DNA of 64,000 nt from Kribbella rubisoli (GTDB lineage Bacteria > Actinomycetota > Actinomycetes > Propionibacteriales > Kribbellaceae). The notes beneath the pieces were generated by a model. The model did not search any database. It had not been told where the DNA came from and saw only the letters and a program-made list of their open reading frames with translations. The DNA lies in assembly GCF_004217145.1 (NCBI RefSeq), contig NZ_SHKR01000011.1:1984001-2048000 (forward strand), given 5' to 3'. The position numbers were made by a program, and so were the translations under genes. Each line of letters starts with the position of its first letter. The first letter of the stretch is position 1. Positions 24,902 to 33,516 of the stretch are shown here, piece by piece.

Positions 24902-25345
24902 TCAGACGACGCAGAAGTCGTTGCCTTCGGGGTCTTGTAGCCAGAGGTGGTCCAGGGTGGTGGAGTTCTCCATCGGGACTTCGCGGATCAGGGTGGCGCC
25001 GGCGGTCAGCAGGGTTTCGGCTTTGGCGCGGATGCGTTCTTCGCGCAGGTGCTGAGGCTCGGCGCGACCGCCGGCTGCCTGAAGGTCGAGGTGGAGGCGG
25101 TTCTTGACCGTCCGGGGCTCGGGGACCTTGAGGAACGAGATCGACGGGAGGATGCCGTCCGGGTCGGAGATCGAGGCCCCGTCGTTCCACTCGTCCTCGG
25201 GGACGTTCAACGCGGTCAGCCAGTCCTCCCACGTGTCCCACCCGCTCGGCGGATCCGCCTCGGTGTAGCCCAGCGCCGTACACCAGAAGCGCGCGACCAC
25301 AGCTGGGTCCGCGCAGTCGATGGTGAGCGTCCAGTTGGTCTTCAT
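24902..25345 (-). CDS. VOC-family (glyoxalase/bleomycin-resistance-like) protein
   Basis: A 147-residue protein of two beta-alpha-beta-beta-beta modules: TLTIDCADPAVVARFWCTAL opens the first and LHLDLQA the second, and it ends LQDPEGNDFCVV, the typical VOC terminus. Metal ligands are plausible (His in HLDL, Glu in DPEGN). Function could be resistance, isomerisation or unknown. ATG 25345 gives the family's usual length. It lies 32 bases beyond the end of the DrrB-like permease on the same strand and may share its transcript. Confidence 0.8.
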   Translation of the reverse strand: MKTNWTLTIDCADPAVVARFWCTALGYTEADPPSGWDTWEDWLTALNVPEDEWNDGASISDPDGILPSISFLKVPEPRTVKNRLHLDLQAAGGRAEPQHLREERIRAKAETLLTAGATLIREVPMENSTTLDHLWLQDPEGNDFCVV

Positions 25346-25377
25346 ACGACCAGTCTGACGCTCACCACCGACAGATT

Positions 25378-26193
25378 TCAGGTACGGCGGCGGTAGGCGC
25401 GGATCGCCAGCGGCGCGAAGACCGCGACCAGACCGACCATCCAGGCCAGCGTGATCAGCAACGGCTTCTGGAGCGCACCGCCACCCATCAGGGCACGTTC
25501 GGTGTCGACCAGGTAGGTGATCGGACTGACCTTGGTGAAGGCCTGCAGGAAGCCCGGCAGCGTGCTGGTCGGGACGAAGATGTTGCTGCCGAAAGTCAGC
25601 GGGAACATCACCAGGAAGGCGATGCCCTGGACGCCCTGGGCGGTCTTCATGGTCAGGCCGAGCCAGACCCAGATCCAGCACATCGACAGCGCGAACAGCA
25701 GCACGATCAGCATCGCGAGGAGGCCGTTGCCGACGCCGTTGTGGAAGCGGAAGCCGAGCACGAATCCGCTCGTCATCAGGATCACGATCGACAGCGAGTA
25801 CCGGACCGCGTCACCGAGGACGGCGCCGATCAGCGGCGAGATCCGCGCGATCGGCAAGCTGCGGAACCGGTCGAACACGCCCTTGGCGAAGTCGTCGTTC
25901 AGACCGACTCCGGTGCCCATCGTCGCGAACACCACGGTCTGCACCAGCAGGCCGGGCAGCAGCACCGGTAGGTAGCCGCGCCAGCCGCCGCCCCCGGCGA
26001 TCGCGCCGCCGAAGACGAACAGGAACAGCGCCAGGAAGATGATCGGCTGGAACGTCACGTCCGCCAGGGCTTCCGGGTTCTGCCGGATCCGGACGATGTT
26101 CCGCCAGGCCAGCGTCAGGCTCTGCTGCACCCAGGCGAACGGCCGTGACCGGCGGGCCAGGTGCGCAGGAGGTTCAAGAGTTGCGGTGGTCAT
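25378..26193 (-). CDS. Drug-efflux ABC transporter permease (DrrB/ABC-2 type)
   Basis: A 271-residue ABC-2 membrane subunit with six helices. Typical landmarks are LADVTFQPIIFLALFLFVFG near residue 45 and GVFDRFRSLPIARISPL, the cytoplasmic coupling stretch. It is preceded by and translationally coupled to the DrrA-like ATPase (ATGA overlap 26190-26193). The pair would export a hydrophobic drug or lipid; the substrate is not known. Confidence 0.88.
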   Translation of the reverse strand: MTTATLEPPAHLARRSRPFAWVQQSLTLAWRNIVRIRQNPEALADVTFQPIIFLALFLFVFGGAIAGGGGWRGYLPVLLPGLLVQTVVFATMGTGVGLNDDFAKGVFDRFRSLPIARISPLIGAVLGDAVRYSLSIVILMTSGFVLGFRFHNGVGNGLLAMLIVLLFALSMCWIWVWLGLTMKTAQGVQGIAFLVMFPLTFGSNIFVPTSTLPGFLQAFTKVSPITYLVDTERALMGGGALQKPLLITLAWMVGLVAVFAPLAIRAYRRRT

Positions 26194-27179
26194 CGACCCG
26201 CTCCTTCCAGTACGACGTCGGACGTCTTCTCTTCGGCGGTGTGACCGGTCAGGGCGAGGAAGACCTCGTCCAGGCTGGGCAGTCGCAGCGACAGCTCGGT
26301 GACCGCGATCCCGGCCTCGTCCAGCCGCCGTACGACGACCGGCATTGACGAACCGTCGCTCACCGGAACGCTGACGAGGGCGTTCACCACGTCGACGTTC
26401 GGACGCATCCCGGTGGACTCCGCGACGATCGCGGCGACCCGCTCGATGTGCGCGGGCTCGGCCGGGCGGACGTCCAGCGACTGTTTGCCGGCCTGGGCCT
26501 TCAGCTCGGCCGGACGCCCGGAGGCGACCACGGAGCCCTTGTCGAACACCACGATCGAGTCGGCCAGCGCATCGGCCTCCTCCAGGTACTGCGTGGTGAG
26601 CAGGACCGTGGTGCCGTCGAGGACCAGGTTGCGGATCGTCTCCCACACGCCGTTGCGGGCGTGCGGGTCGAGGCCGGTGGTGGGCTCGTCCAGGTACAGG
26701 ATGCTCGGGTTGCCGACCAGGCTCGCGGCCAGGTCGAGCCGGCGGCGCATACCGCCGGAGTACGTCTTCGCGATCCGCTCACCCGCGTCGGTCAGCTCGA
26801 ACCGCTCGAGCAGCTGGTCCGCGCGGACCCGGGACTGCTCCCGGGAGAACCCGAGCAGCCGGCCGATCATGATCAGGTTGCGGCGGCCGGACATGTCCTC
26901 GTCGACCGAGGCGTACTGTCCGGTCAGCCCGATGATGCTGCGGACCTTGCCGGCCTCCCGTACGACGTCGTACCCGCCGACCGTCGCGTGGCCGGCGTCG
27001 GGCCGGAGCAGGGTGCCGAGAATGCGGACCGCGGTCGTCTTGCCGGCGCCGTTCGGGCCGAGGACCCCGAGGACCGTGCCCGTGGGCACGCTCAGATCGA
27101 CGCCGGCAAGCGCCGTGGTGTTGCCATATTTTTTGACCAGACCGGTTGCCTCGATGGCGACCTGGTTCGTTGTGGTCAT
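26190..27179 (-). CDS. Drug-efflux ABC transporter ATP-binding protein (DrrA type)
   Basis: A 329-residue ATPase. Walker A is GPNGAGKTT, the signature is YSGGMRRRLDLA, Walker B is ILYLDEPTTGLD and the H-loop region is LLTTQYLEEAD. The C-terminal 90 residues form the extra domain seen in DaunoA/DrrA efflux ATPases. GGGAGG lies 5 bases before ATG 27179, and a 23-bp palindrome sits directly upstream, so the operon is probably repressor-controlled. It is the first gene, with the DrrB-like permease next. Confidence 0.9.
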   Translation of the reverse strand: MTTTNQVAIEATGLVKKYGNTTALAGVDLSVPTGTVLGVLGPNGAGKTTAVRILGTLLRPDAGHATVGGYDVVREAGKVRSIIGLTGQYASVDEDMSGRRNLIMIGRLLGFSREQSRVRADQLLERFELTDAGERIAKTYSGGMRRRLDLAASLVGNPSILYLDEPTTGLDPHARNGVWETIRNLVLDGTTVLLTTQYLEEADALADSIVVFDKGSVVASGRPAELKAQAGKQSLDVRPAEPAHIERVAAIVAESTGMRPNVDVVNALVSVPVSDGSSMPVVVRRLDEAGIAVTELSLRLPSLDEVFLALTGHTAEEKTSDVVLEGAGR

Positions 27180-27187
27180 TGGTTCCT

Positions 27188-27210
27188 CCCAGTGGACTTA
27201 CTTCACTGGG
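27188..27210. promoter_or_regulatory. Palindromic operator upstream of the DrrA-like gene
   Basis: Perfect arms CCCAGTG (27188-27194) and CACTGGG (27204-27210) flank the 9-base AT-richer centre GACTTACTT, immediately upstream of the ribosome-binding site. The arrangement fits a TetR- or PadR-type repressor site. No such regulator is adjacent. Confidence 0.5.
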
Positions 27211-27277
27211 ACTACCTTCGCGCGGTGCCCTGTCACCGACCTGGCACTTGCCTGACACCCCGTGCCAGCGCGCTGTC

Positions 27278-28594
27278 TCAGCCCTTCAGCGGGACGACCT
27301 GGTTGGCCAACAGGGCCTGGTAGGCCTCCGGGTTGTAGCGGGCCAGGTGGCCGCGCGCCTTGCGCCGGTACTTGAGGATCTGCCGCGTCCCGATCGCCCA
27401 CAGCACGTACTGGAACGCCAGCGCGAACTTGAAGTCTTCGATCGTCTGCGGCGCCCCACCGGACGAGGTGTCGAGCAGGATGCCGACCATGCCGATACAG
27501 AGCAGCGTGGCGATGAACCCACCGGTGTTGACCATCCCGTTGGCCGCACCGAACCGGGTCGCGGGGTTGAACGTCCGGGCGTAGTCCAGTCCGAGCATCG
27601 ACCCCGGACCACCGGCGGCCTGTACGACGATCAGTAGCAAGAGCACGGGCATCGGCGCACGACCTGGCCAGAGCAGTACGACGGTCCACATCAGCACCGA
27701 GCCCGCGATCACTGCAAGCACGATCCACGACCGGTAGAACGGGAACCTGGCGGCGTACCGCCCGACCAGCGGGCCGTAACAGAGTCCGGCGAGCACAGGG
27801 AGGATCAGCATCGCCGCAGCGGTCGTCGGCGCGAGGCCCTGGCCCTGCACCAGGAACGGGTAGCCCCAGAGCAGTCCGAACGTGCTGCCGGAGAAGCTGG
27901 TGGTGAAGTGCGTCCACAGCCCCAGCCGGGTGCCTGGCTCCTTCCAGGCGCGACGCAGGTTCTTCTTGACCTCGTGGAGCGGCTGCTTCGCGCGACGGAG
28001 CGGTTCGTCGTACGGCGTGTCCTTGATGAGGAACAGCACCAGTACGCCGGCCACGAGGCTCAGCACGCTCGCACCGGCGAACGTGGGCGTCCAGCCGAAC
28101 GCGTGGAAGGCAGCAGCCATCGGCACGGTCGACATGATCGCTCCGAGACCACCCAGCATTCCGGTCGCCTGTGACATCACCGGCTGCCGCAGTGCGGGGA
28201 ACCAGGACATGACCACGCGCAGCACGCTGATGAAGACCAGTGCGTCGCCAACACCCAGTACTGCGCGTGCAGCGAGTGCGGCGGGGTAGGAATCGACCAG
28301 GCTGAATGCGGACTGCGCTACGAACAGCAGGCCGGACGCAGCGATCAGCAAGCGCTTGGAGCCGTACCGATCGAGCAGGATGCCGACGGGCACCTGCATG
28401 GCGGCGTACACCGTGAGCTGTACGACGGTGAAGCTGGCCAGGGCGGATGCGGAGATGTGGAAGCGCTCAGCGGCCTGCAGGCCAGCCACGCTCATCGAGC
28501 CGCGGTGCAGCACCGTGACGAGGTACGTCAGGACGGCAGTGGCCCACACCGCCCAGGCTCGCCGACCGCCCAGGGGGAAGAGGAGTTCGGTCAC
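27278..28594 (-). CDS. Major facilitator superfamily transporter
   Basis: A 438-residue membrane protein with 12 predicted helices. The MFS loop 2-3 motif is recognisable as GILLDRYGSKRLL, and VMSWFPALRQ follows helix 4. The central loop around 195-220 (PLRRAKQPLHEVKKNLRRA) is basic and cytoplasmic. The substrate is not evident. GTG 28594 overlaps the stop of the upstream GntR regulator (GTGA), so the two genes form one unit and the regulator probably controls the transporter. Confidence 0.88.
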   Translation of the reverse strand: MTELLFPLGGRRAWAVWATAVLTYLVTVLHRGSMSVAGLQAAERFHISASALASFTVVQLTVYAAMQVPVGILLDRYGSKRLLIAASGLLFVAQSAFSLVDSYPAALAARAVLGVGDALVFISVLRVVMSWFPALRQPVMSQATGMLGGLGAIMSTVPMAAAFHAFGWTPTFAGASVLSLVAGVLVLFLIKDTPYDEPLRRAKQPLHEVKKNLRRAWKEPGTRLGLWTHFTTSFSGSTFGLLWGYPFLVQGQGLAPTTAAAMLILPVLAGLCYGPLVGRYAARFPFYRSWIVLAVIAGSVLMWTVVLLWPGRAPMPVLLLLIVVQAAGGPGSMLGLDYARTFNPATRFGAANGMVNTGGFIATLLCIGMVGILLDTSSGGAPQTIEDFKFALAFQYVLWAIGTRQILKYRRKARGHLARYNPEAYQALLANQVVPLKG

Positions 28595-29319
28595 CGAGTG
28601 CCCCGCAGATCATTGGCGGCCTCGGCGATATGCGCGATGACGAGCTCACGGAACCGCTTGACGCTGTTGCCGCCGAGCGCGTCGATCATCTCCTGGTGCG
28701 CGGTGATCGACTTGTCCATCCGGGCCGGCTGCACCTCGATACCTGGCACGCCCATCCGGACCTGACGGTCACGCAGGCTGTTGTAGAGCTTGGCGAGGAT
28801 TTCGTTGCCGGCGGCACCGACGATGGCCTCGTGGAAAGCCCGGTCGGCCTCCAGGAAGCTCTTCGCGTCGCCCGCCTTGCGGTGCGCGCGCATCTCGTCG
28901 ACGCGCTGGGTCAGCCGCTCGATCAGCTGCTTGCGCCGCGGCCACACTTTGGCGGCAGCGTGCGTCTCGAGCAGCTCGCGGGCCTCGAGGACGTCCTCGA
29001 TCTCCTGCGGCAGCACAGGCAGGACCAGCGCGCCCTTCTTCGGGTACAGCTTGACCAGCCCGGATTCCTCCAGGCGGAGCAGGGCCTCGCGGACCGGCGT
29101 ACGGGAGACTCCGACCGCGGTGGCGAGCTCGCCCTCGGTCAGCAGCGCGCCGCCTGGGTAAGCCCGATCCAGGATCGCTGCCTTCACGTACGCATACACG
29201 CGCTCGGCCGCGGGGATCTTCTCCACCCCCGGCGCGGCCTCGACCACCACCCGCGCGATCTCGGCCGTTTCGTCTCCCAGAATCAACGCATCACTCGCCG
29301 GCTCCGGCGCCCCGCTCAC
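28591..29319 (-). CDS. GntR-family (FadR/FCD type) transcriptional regulator
   Basis: A regulator of about 242 residues. The winged helix carries LTEGELATAVGVSRTPVREA followed by LEESGLVKLYPKKGALVLPV. The C-terminal FCD domain contains the metal/ligand residues DRAFHEAIVGAAGN and TAHQEMIDAL. GTG 29319 is chosen for GGGGAG seven bases upstream; GTG 29322 and longer forms are possible. Directly repeated GTATCT motifs lie just upstream. It most likely autoregulates and controls the coupled MFS transporter in response to an organic acid. Confidence 0.85.
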   Translation of the reverse strand: MSGAPEPASDALILGDETAEIARVVVEAAPGVEKIPAAERVYAYVKAAILDRAYPGGALLTEGELATAVGVSRTPVREALLRLEESGLVKLYPKKGALVLPVLPQEIEDVLEARELLETHAAAKVWPRRKQLIERLTQRVDEMRAHRKAGDAKSFLEADRAFHEAIVGAAGNEILAKLYNSLRDRQVRMGVPGIEVQPARMDKSITAHQEMIDALGGNSVKRFRELVIAHIAEAANDLRGTR

Positions 29320-29345
29320 CACTGAACTCCCCACCCATACGACTG

Positions 29346-29368
29346 GTATCTCTGTTGTATCTATCTTA
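29346..29368 (-). promoter_or_regulatory. Putative operator and -10 region of the GntR-MFS operon
   Basis: GTATCT occurs twice with an 11-bp period (29346-29351 and 29357-29362), next to TAAGAT on the minus strand (29363-29368), which could be the -10 element. It is AT-rich relative to the surroundings. No good -35 element is seen. Confidence 0.35.
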
Positions 29369-29603
29369 CACACACAGCTAATCCACCGGCGAGGCCGGTT
29401 ATTCCCCAACTTGTCCACGAGTTATCCACAGGCAGATCCACAGCATGTGGGCAACTGAGCGTGACCTGGTGGACGCTCGGTAGTGACGAATGCAGGGTTT
29501 CCCCTGCGTTGTGGATGAGGAACTCCCTCGGTCCGGAATCCGCTCTAGAGTCGCCGGATACGGCCCGGGCCCGTCCGCCCGGGCCCCGCCCCGAGGAGGC
29601 AGC

Positions 29604-31022
29604 GTGTCCCGAATTCCCCGTCCCCGCCGGGTGTCCGCCGGCCTGGCCGCGGTCACGCTGGCGCTGACGTCCCTCAGCGCCGCCACGGCGTACGCCGCAC
29701 CGCTCGACGACCCCACACCCGGGCCTCTGATGAACTACGTGATCAACACCAAGGCCTCGCCCGGACACGTCCGGAAGGTCGAGGACGCGGTGAAGCACGC
29801 CGGCGGGACGGTGCTCTCGTCGTACCGGGAGTTCGGGGTGGTGGTCGCGCAGTCGACCAACGCGAACTTCAAGGTCGACGTGCGCGCCGGACGCAACGGG
29901 CGCGAGGTGCAGTCCGTCGGCGCTACGCGGACTGCCGCAGTCAGTGAGGGCCCGTCGGGCGGGTTGAGCTCCGTCGGCTCCGTCGATGAGACCACGGCGA
30001 CGCCGGTGCTCGATCCGCAAGAGGGCTCGCAGTGGGACATGGTCCAGATCAAGGCGGACCAGGCCCACAACGTGACCGACGGCTCGCGGCGCGTGCTGGT
30101 CGGCATCAACGACAGCGGCGTGGACGACACCCACCCCGACCTCGCGCCGAACTTCGACGCGCGCGACTCGGTCAGCTGCGTGAAGAACGGCGTACCGGAT
30201 CAGACGCCGGGCATCTGGCGGCCGACGACCAGCCCCCACGGCACACACGTCGCGGGCACAGTCGCCGCCGCGCGGAACGGGATCGGCATCGTCGGCGTGG
30301 CGCCGGGTGTGCGGATCGCGTCGGTCAAGGTCGTGAACGACGCCGGCTTCATCTACCCGGAGTACTCGATCTGCGGGATCGTGTGGGCCGCCGAGCACCA
30401 CATGGACGTGACGAACCACAGCTACTTCATCGACCCGTTCCAGTTCTGGTGCAAGGACAACGGCGACCAGGGCGCGGTGCAGGAAGCAGTGCGGCGCGCG
30501 TACGCATGGGCCGCTGACCGCGGGACGCTGTCCGTCGCCGCAGCCGGCAACTCGAACTACGACCTGGCCAACAAGACCACCGACACCACCAGCCCGAACG
30601 ACTCGACCCCGGTCAGCCGGACGATCAACAACAACTGCCTCGACATGCCGACCGAGCTCCCCGGCGTCATCACCGTCGCCAGCACGACCCAGTTGCGCGT
30701 GAAGAGCAGCTTCTCGAACTTCGGCCTCCACAAGATCGACGTCGCAGCCCCCGGTAGCTCGATCCTGTCGACGCTGCCCGGCGGCGGCTACGGCCTGATG
30801 AGCGGTACGTCGATGGCCTCGCCGCACGTCACCGGCATCGCCGCCCTGCTCAAATCCACCCACCCGTGGTGGGGCCCGCGCGACCTCGAACGAGCCCTCC
30901 AACGCGAGGCCGACGACACCGCCTGCCCCACCACCCCCGACCCCCGCTGCACCGGCACCACCGCCAACAACGCCTTCTACGGCGAAGGCATCGCGGACGC
31001 CCTCGACGCCGTCCACCGCTAA
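29604..31022 (+). CDS. Secreted subtilisin-like serine protease (S8 family)
   Basis: A 472-residue exported protease. The signal peptide covers about residues 1-31, with cleavage likely after ATAYA. An inhibitor I9-like propeptide follows (MNYVINTKASPGHVRKVED), then the catalytic domain with Asp170 (GINDSGVDDTHPDL), His212 (SPHGTHVAGT) and Ser403 (MSGTSMASPHV). Cysteines at about 192, 257, 283 and 345 may form disulphides. GTG 29604 is supported by GAGGAGG upstream; an earlier ATG would add 38 residues that do not look like protein. Role: extracellular protein degradation. A strong terminator follows. Confidence 0.92.
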   Translation: MSRIPRPRRVSAGLAAVTLALTSLSAATAYAAPLDDPTPGPLMNYVINTKASPGHVRKVEDAVKHAGGTVLSSYREFGVVVAQSTNANFKVDVRAGRNGREVQSVGATRTAAVSEGPSGGLSSVGSVDETTATPVLDPQEGSQWDMVQIKADQAHNVTDGSRRVLVGINDSGVDDTHPDLAPNFDARDSVSCVKNGVPDQTPGIWRPTTSPHGTHVAGTVAAARNGIGIVGVAPGVRIASVKVVNDAGFIYPEYSICGIVWAAEHHMDVTNHSYFIDPFQFWCKDNGDQGAVQEAVRRAYAWAADRGTLSVAAAGNSNYDLANKTTDTTSPNDSTPVSRTINNNCLDMPTELPGVITVASTTQLRVKSSFSNFGLHKIDVAAPGSSILSTLPGGGYGLMSGTSMASPHVTGIAALLKSTHPWWGPRDLERALQREADDTACPTTPDPRCTGTTANNAFYGEGIADALDAVHR

Positions 31023-31026
31023 AGCC

Positions 31027-31058
31027 GAGTGGGGGTCCACCGCCCGGGACCCCCACTC
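31027..31058 (+). terminator. Hairpin terminator after the subtilase gene
   Basis: A perfect 12-bp stem, GAGTGGGGGTCC with GGACCCCCACTC, and an 8-base loop. It begins 4 bases after the stop. Confidence 0.8.
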
Positions 31059-31172
31059 ACCAACTTTCACGACCGCCCCGCGGGTGCCGCCCATCCACGC
31101 CTCGACCGGACCCGCTCTAGCCAGGTTCGTTTGCGCGCAGCACGCCAAACTGCCGCACTGTGAATAGGCGGC

Positions 31173-31210
31173 GGGGACTGTGGACATGCAATAGCTTGTC
31201 CACAGTCCCC
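31173..31210. repeat. Perfect 14-bp inverted repeat carrying facing DnaA-box-like nonamers
   Basis: Arms GGGGACTGTGGACA (31173-31186) and TGTCCACAGTCCCC (31197-31210) enclose 10 bases. The right arm contains TTGTCCACA (31196-31204), the actinomycete-type DnaA box, and the left arm its near-complement. The remaining bases of the 31059-31346 gap show no gene. Between convergent genes, a terminator is the simplest role. Confidence 0.55.
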
Positions 31211-31346
31211 AGCGGGTATCTCCAGTTGATCCTTAGCCGGTCACGAACCGACGTCCCGCAGTCGAGGAGCGGCGTGGAGCACGGCGCGAAGGAGCCGCGA
31301 CGAGCACGTCGATGGGCGGACCAGACCTCCCGGGCCGGCTGCAGGT

Positions 31347-32177
31347 CTAGCCGAGGGTGATGAGGACGATGCCGGTTACTACTACGGCCGCGGCTGCGGC
31401 TCGTTTGGGGCCGAAGCGTTCGTTGAAGAAGAGGGTGCCGATGAGGGCTCCGAAGATGATGCTGGTTTCGCGGAGGGCGGCGATGGCGGCCAGGGTGCCT
31501 CGGGTTTGGGCCCAGAGGACGAGGCCGTACGCGGCCATCGAGACGACCCCGCCGAACAGGCCCGAGAAGATGGCGGGTTTCGGCAGGTTGAAGGCTTGTG
31601 GGCCGCGCCACAACACGACGGCCAGCGGGACCGCGAAGCCTTGGAGCATGAAGACCCAGCCCATGTACGTCGCGACGGGCATCTTGTGGACGGCGACCCC
31701 GTCGACGACCGTGTACGACGCGATCATCAGGCCGGTGCCGAACGCGGCGAGCAGCGCCGGTACCTGACGACGACCAGGTCGGCCGATGAACACGAGGCCG
31801 ATCAGCCCGGCGGAGATCAGCAGTACGCCGGCCAGCTCGATCACAGCAAGGTGTTGGTGCAGTACGACGATCGACACCACCGCCACCACCCACGGCGAGG
31901 TACCGCGGGCCAGCGGATACATCTGACTGAACTGACCGAGCTGGTACGACGCGAGCAACCCACCCAGATAAGCAAGGTGCAGCAGCGCCGACGCAACGAT
32001 GTATCCCCACGTGCCGGCCGGCGGCAGACCCGTCAGCAGGATGGCGACAAGCCCGATGACCCCGGCCGCGAGTTCGAACAACGCCAGCCCCGCGACCCGA
32101 TCCGGTGCCCCATGCGCCATCGCATTCCACGTCGCATGGAGAACCGCGGCCCCCAGCACCACAAAGATCACCAGCAC
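31347..32177 (-). CDS. EamA-family (DMT) transporter
   Basis: A 276-residue membrane protein with 10 predicted helices and the two-repeat EamA layout. The first half has HATWNAMAHGAPDRVAGLAL and the second EERF-like FFNERFGPKRAAAA before the last helix. It probably exports a small metabolite. GTG 32177 is the start. Upstream lies the relic of an unrelated oxidoreductase on the other strand. Confidence 0.85.
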   Translation of the reverse strand: MLVIFVVLGAAVLHATWNAMAHGAPDRVAGLALFELAAGVIGLVAILLTGLPPAGTWGYIVASALLHLAYLGGLLASYQLGQFSQMYPLARGTSPWVVAVVSIVVLHQHLAVIELAGVLLISAGLIGLVFIGRPGRRQVPALLAAFGTGLMIASYTVVDGVAVHKMPVATYMGWVFMLQGFAVPLAVVLWRGPQAFNLPKPAIFSGLFGGVVSMAAYGLVLWAQTRGTLAAIAALRETSIIFGALIGTLFFNERFGPKRAAAAAVVVTGIVLITLG

Positions 32178-32229
32178 TGCCCCACCTTCTCACCGCCGAT
32201 CCGAGAAGGCAGCCGGATTATGCCGGCCG

Positions 32230-32536
32230 CAGAGCGAGGTGCTCGTCGAGGTGCACGCCGCGGGGGTCAATCCGGTGGACTGATACAGCCGCGCAGATGA
32301 GGCGCACCTCGGGTCACGGCCGCTGGCTGGAGTTCATGGGCCCCGGCGGGATCCTGGTCGGCGTACTGAGCGGTGTGCCCGACGAGTTGGCGCAGGTGGC
32401 CAAGGCCAGCGGCGTGCGCTCCGGCCGTCTGCTGGTGCATGTCGAGCAGACGCTCCCACTCGAGCACGCACCCGACGCCGACCGCTTGGGCGAATCCGGC
32501 CGAGTCGCCGGAAAGCTCGTGCTCGCAGTCCGCTGA
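32230..32536 (+). pseudogene. Decayed zinc-type quinone oxidoreductase/alcohol dehydrogenase
   Basis: Two fragments of one family lie in different frames. The first (32236-32283) reads EVLVEVHAAGVNPVD and then hits TGA; this is the conserved N-terminal strand and loop of NADPH:quinone reductases. The second (about 32315-32536) reads GPGGILVGVLSGVPDEL to VAGKLVLAVR and TGA, matching the C-terminal part of the same family. Roughly 200 residues between them, including the cofactor-binding core, are missing. The gene is clearly inactive, a deletion remnant. Confidence 0.7.
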
Positions 32537-32553
32537 CAGTCGATGATGATCCC

Positions 32554-33516
32554 GTGGACTACTCCGTCGAGCAGCGTTTCTACGATGCGGCGGCCCGTCG
32601 TACCTCCGACGCGACCGGCTTCATCGACGTGGCCGCGCGATTTCTTGCCGAAGGCCTCGACTCCCAGGCGCTGCGCGAGCTGGCCGGCGTGCCTCGCTCA
32701 ACCCGTTCGAAGGAGCTCCGCGGGCTGGTGCAGACCGCGCTGGCTGAGCTCTCGATCCCGCGTCCAACCCGCGATTCGCCCGGTCAGAAGGTGACTCAGG
32801 ACGGCACTACCTACGCCCGGCTGCCCACCGACGAGGTGCGCTTCGAGATCGTCCCGGCACGCGAGCTGGAGCGGTCGTACGAGGTTCTCGTGTACGTCAA
32901 CGACTTCGAGATCACCGAGGCCGGCGCCGGGATGGGTATGCACCCGTTCGATCTGATCGTCCCGGCGAACCAGCTCCTCGCGACCGCGGAGCCGCGGCGC
33001 GTCGTGGTTGCCCGGTGTACCTGTGGTGAGCCGGGCTGCGGCTCAACCGAAGCACTGATCACCCGCGACGGCGACGCGGTGCATTGGGACTGGTACGTCG
33101 ATGTGCCCTTCGATCACGGCGTCTCGTTCGATGCCGCGGCGTACGACGCCGCGATCGAGCACCTCGCGGCCGACCAGAGTTGGCAGCGGCCGGTCGACAC
33201 GGTGTCGCGGCTGGTGCTCGAGGGCGTGGATCGCGATGGGGTCAGCAGCATCGGGCTCGAGCTGAGTTGGGCCGCGGCGGATCATCGGGATCCGGACAAG
33301 TTCTTGGTGGCGCTGTTCGCTCCGGCCGAGAAGTTCCAGGTGTTCCTGCGGTTCCAGCTGCGCGGACGACCGCCTGAGGAGGTTGCCGACGAGGTGATGC
33401 GGAGGCTCCGCACGTCGCCGCGGAGTTGGTCTGCGACCTTCCATTCGATGGTCGTCGGTAAGCGGGGTCGGCCCTCGATGGCCGGCTGGCGGTGGCGTTC
33501 AGAGGATCCCCGGTAG
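32554..33516 (+). CDS. Hypothetical protein with a Cys-rich central motif
   Basis: A soluble protein of 320 residues starting at GTG 32554, of no family I recognise. The N-terminal 80 residues are helical and charged. A beta-rich central part (VRFEIVPARELERSYEVLVY) leads to RCTCGEPGCGSTEAL, which has three cysteines that could bind a metal. The C-terminus has a basic end (KRGRPSMAGWRWRS). There is no signal or membrane segment. It overlaps the convergent epimerase gene by 18 bases at the 3' ends. Confidence 0.6.
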   Translation: MDYSVEQRFYDAAARRTSDATGFIDVAARFLAEGLDSQALRELAGVPRSTRSKELRGLVQTALAELSIPRPTRDSPGQKVTQDGTTYARLPTDEVRFEIVPARELERSYEVLVYVNDFEITEAGAGMGMHPFDLIVPANQLLATAEPRRVVVARCTCGEPGCGSTEALITRDGDAVHWDWYVDVPFDHGVSFDAAAYDAAIEHLAADQSWQRPVDTVSRLVLEGVDRDGVSSIGLELSWAAADHRDPDKFLVALFAPAEKFQVFLRFQLRGRPPEEVADEVMRRLRTSPRSWSATFHSMVVGKRGRPSMAGWRWRSEDPR

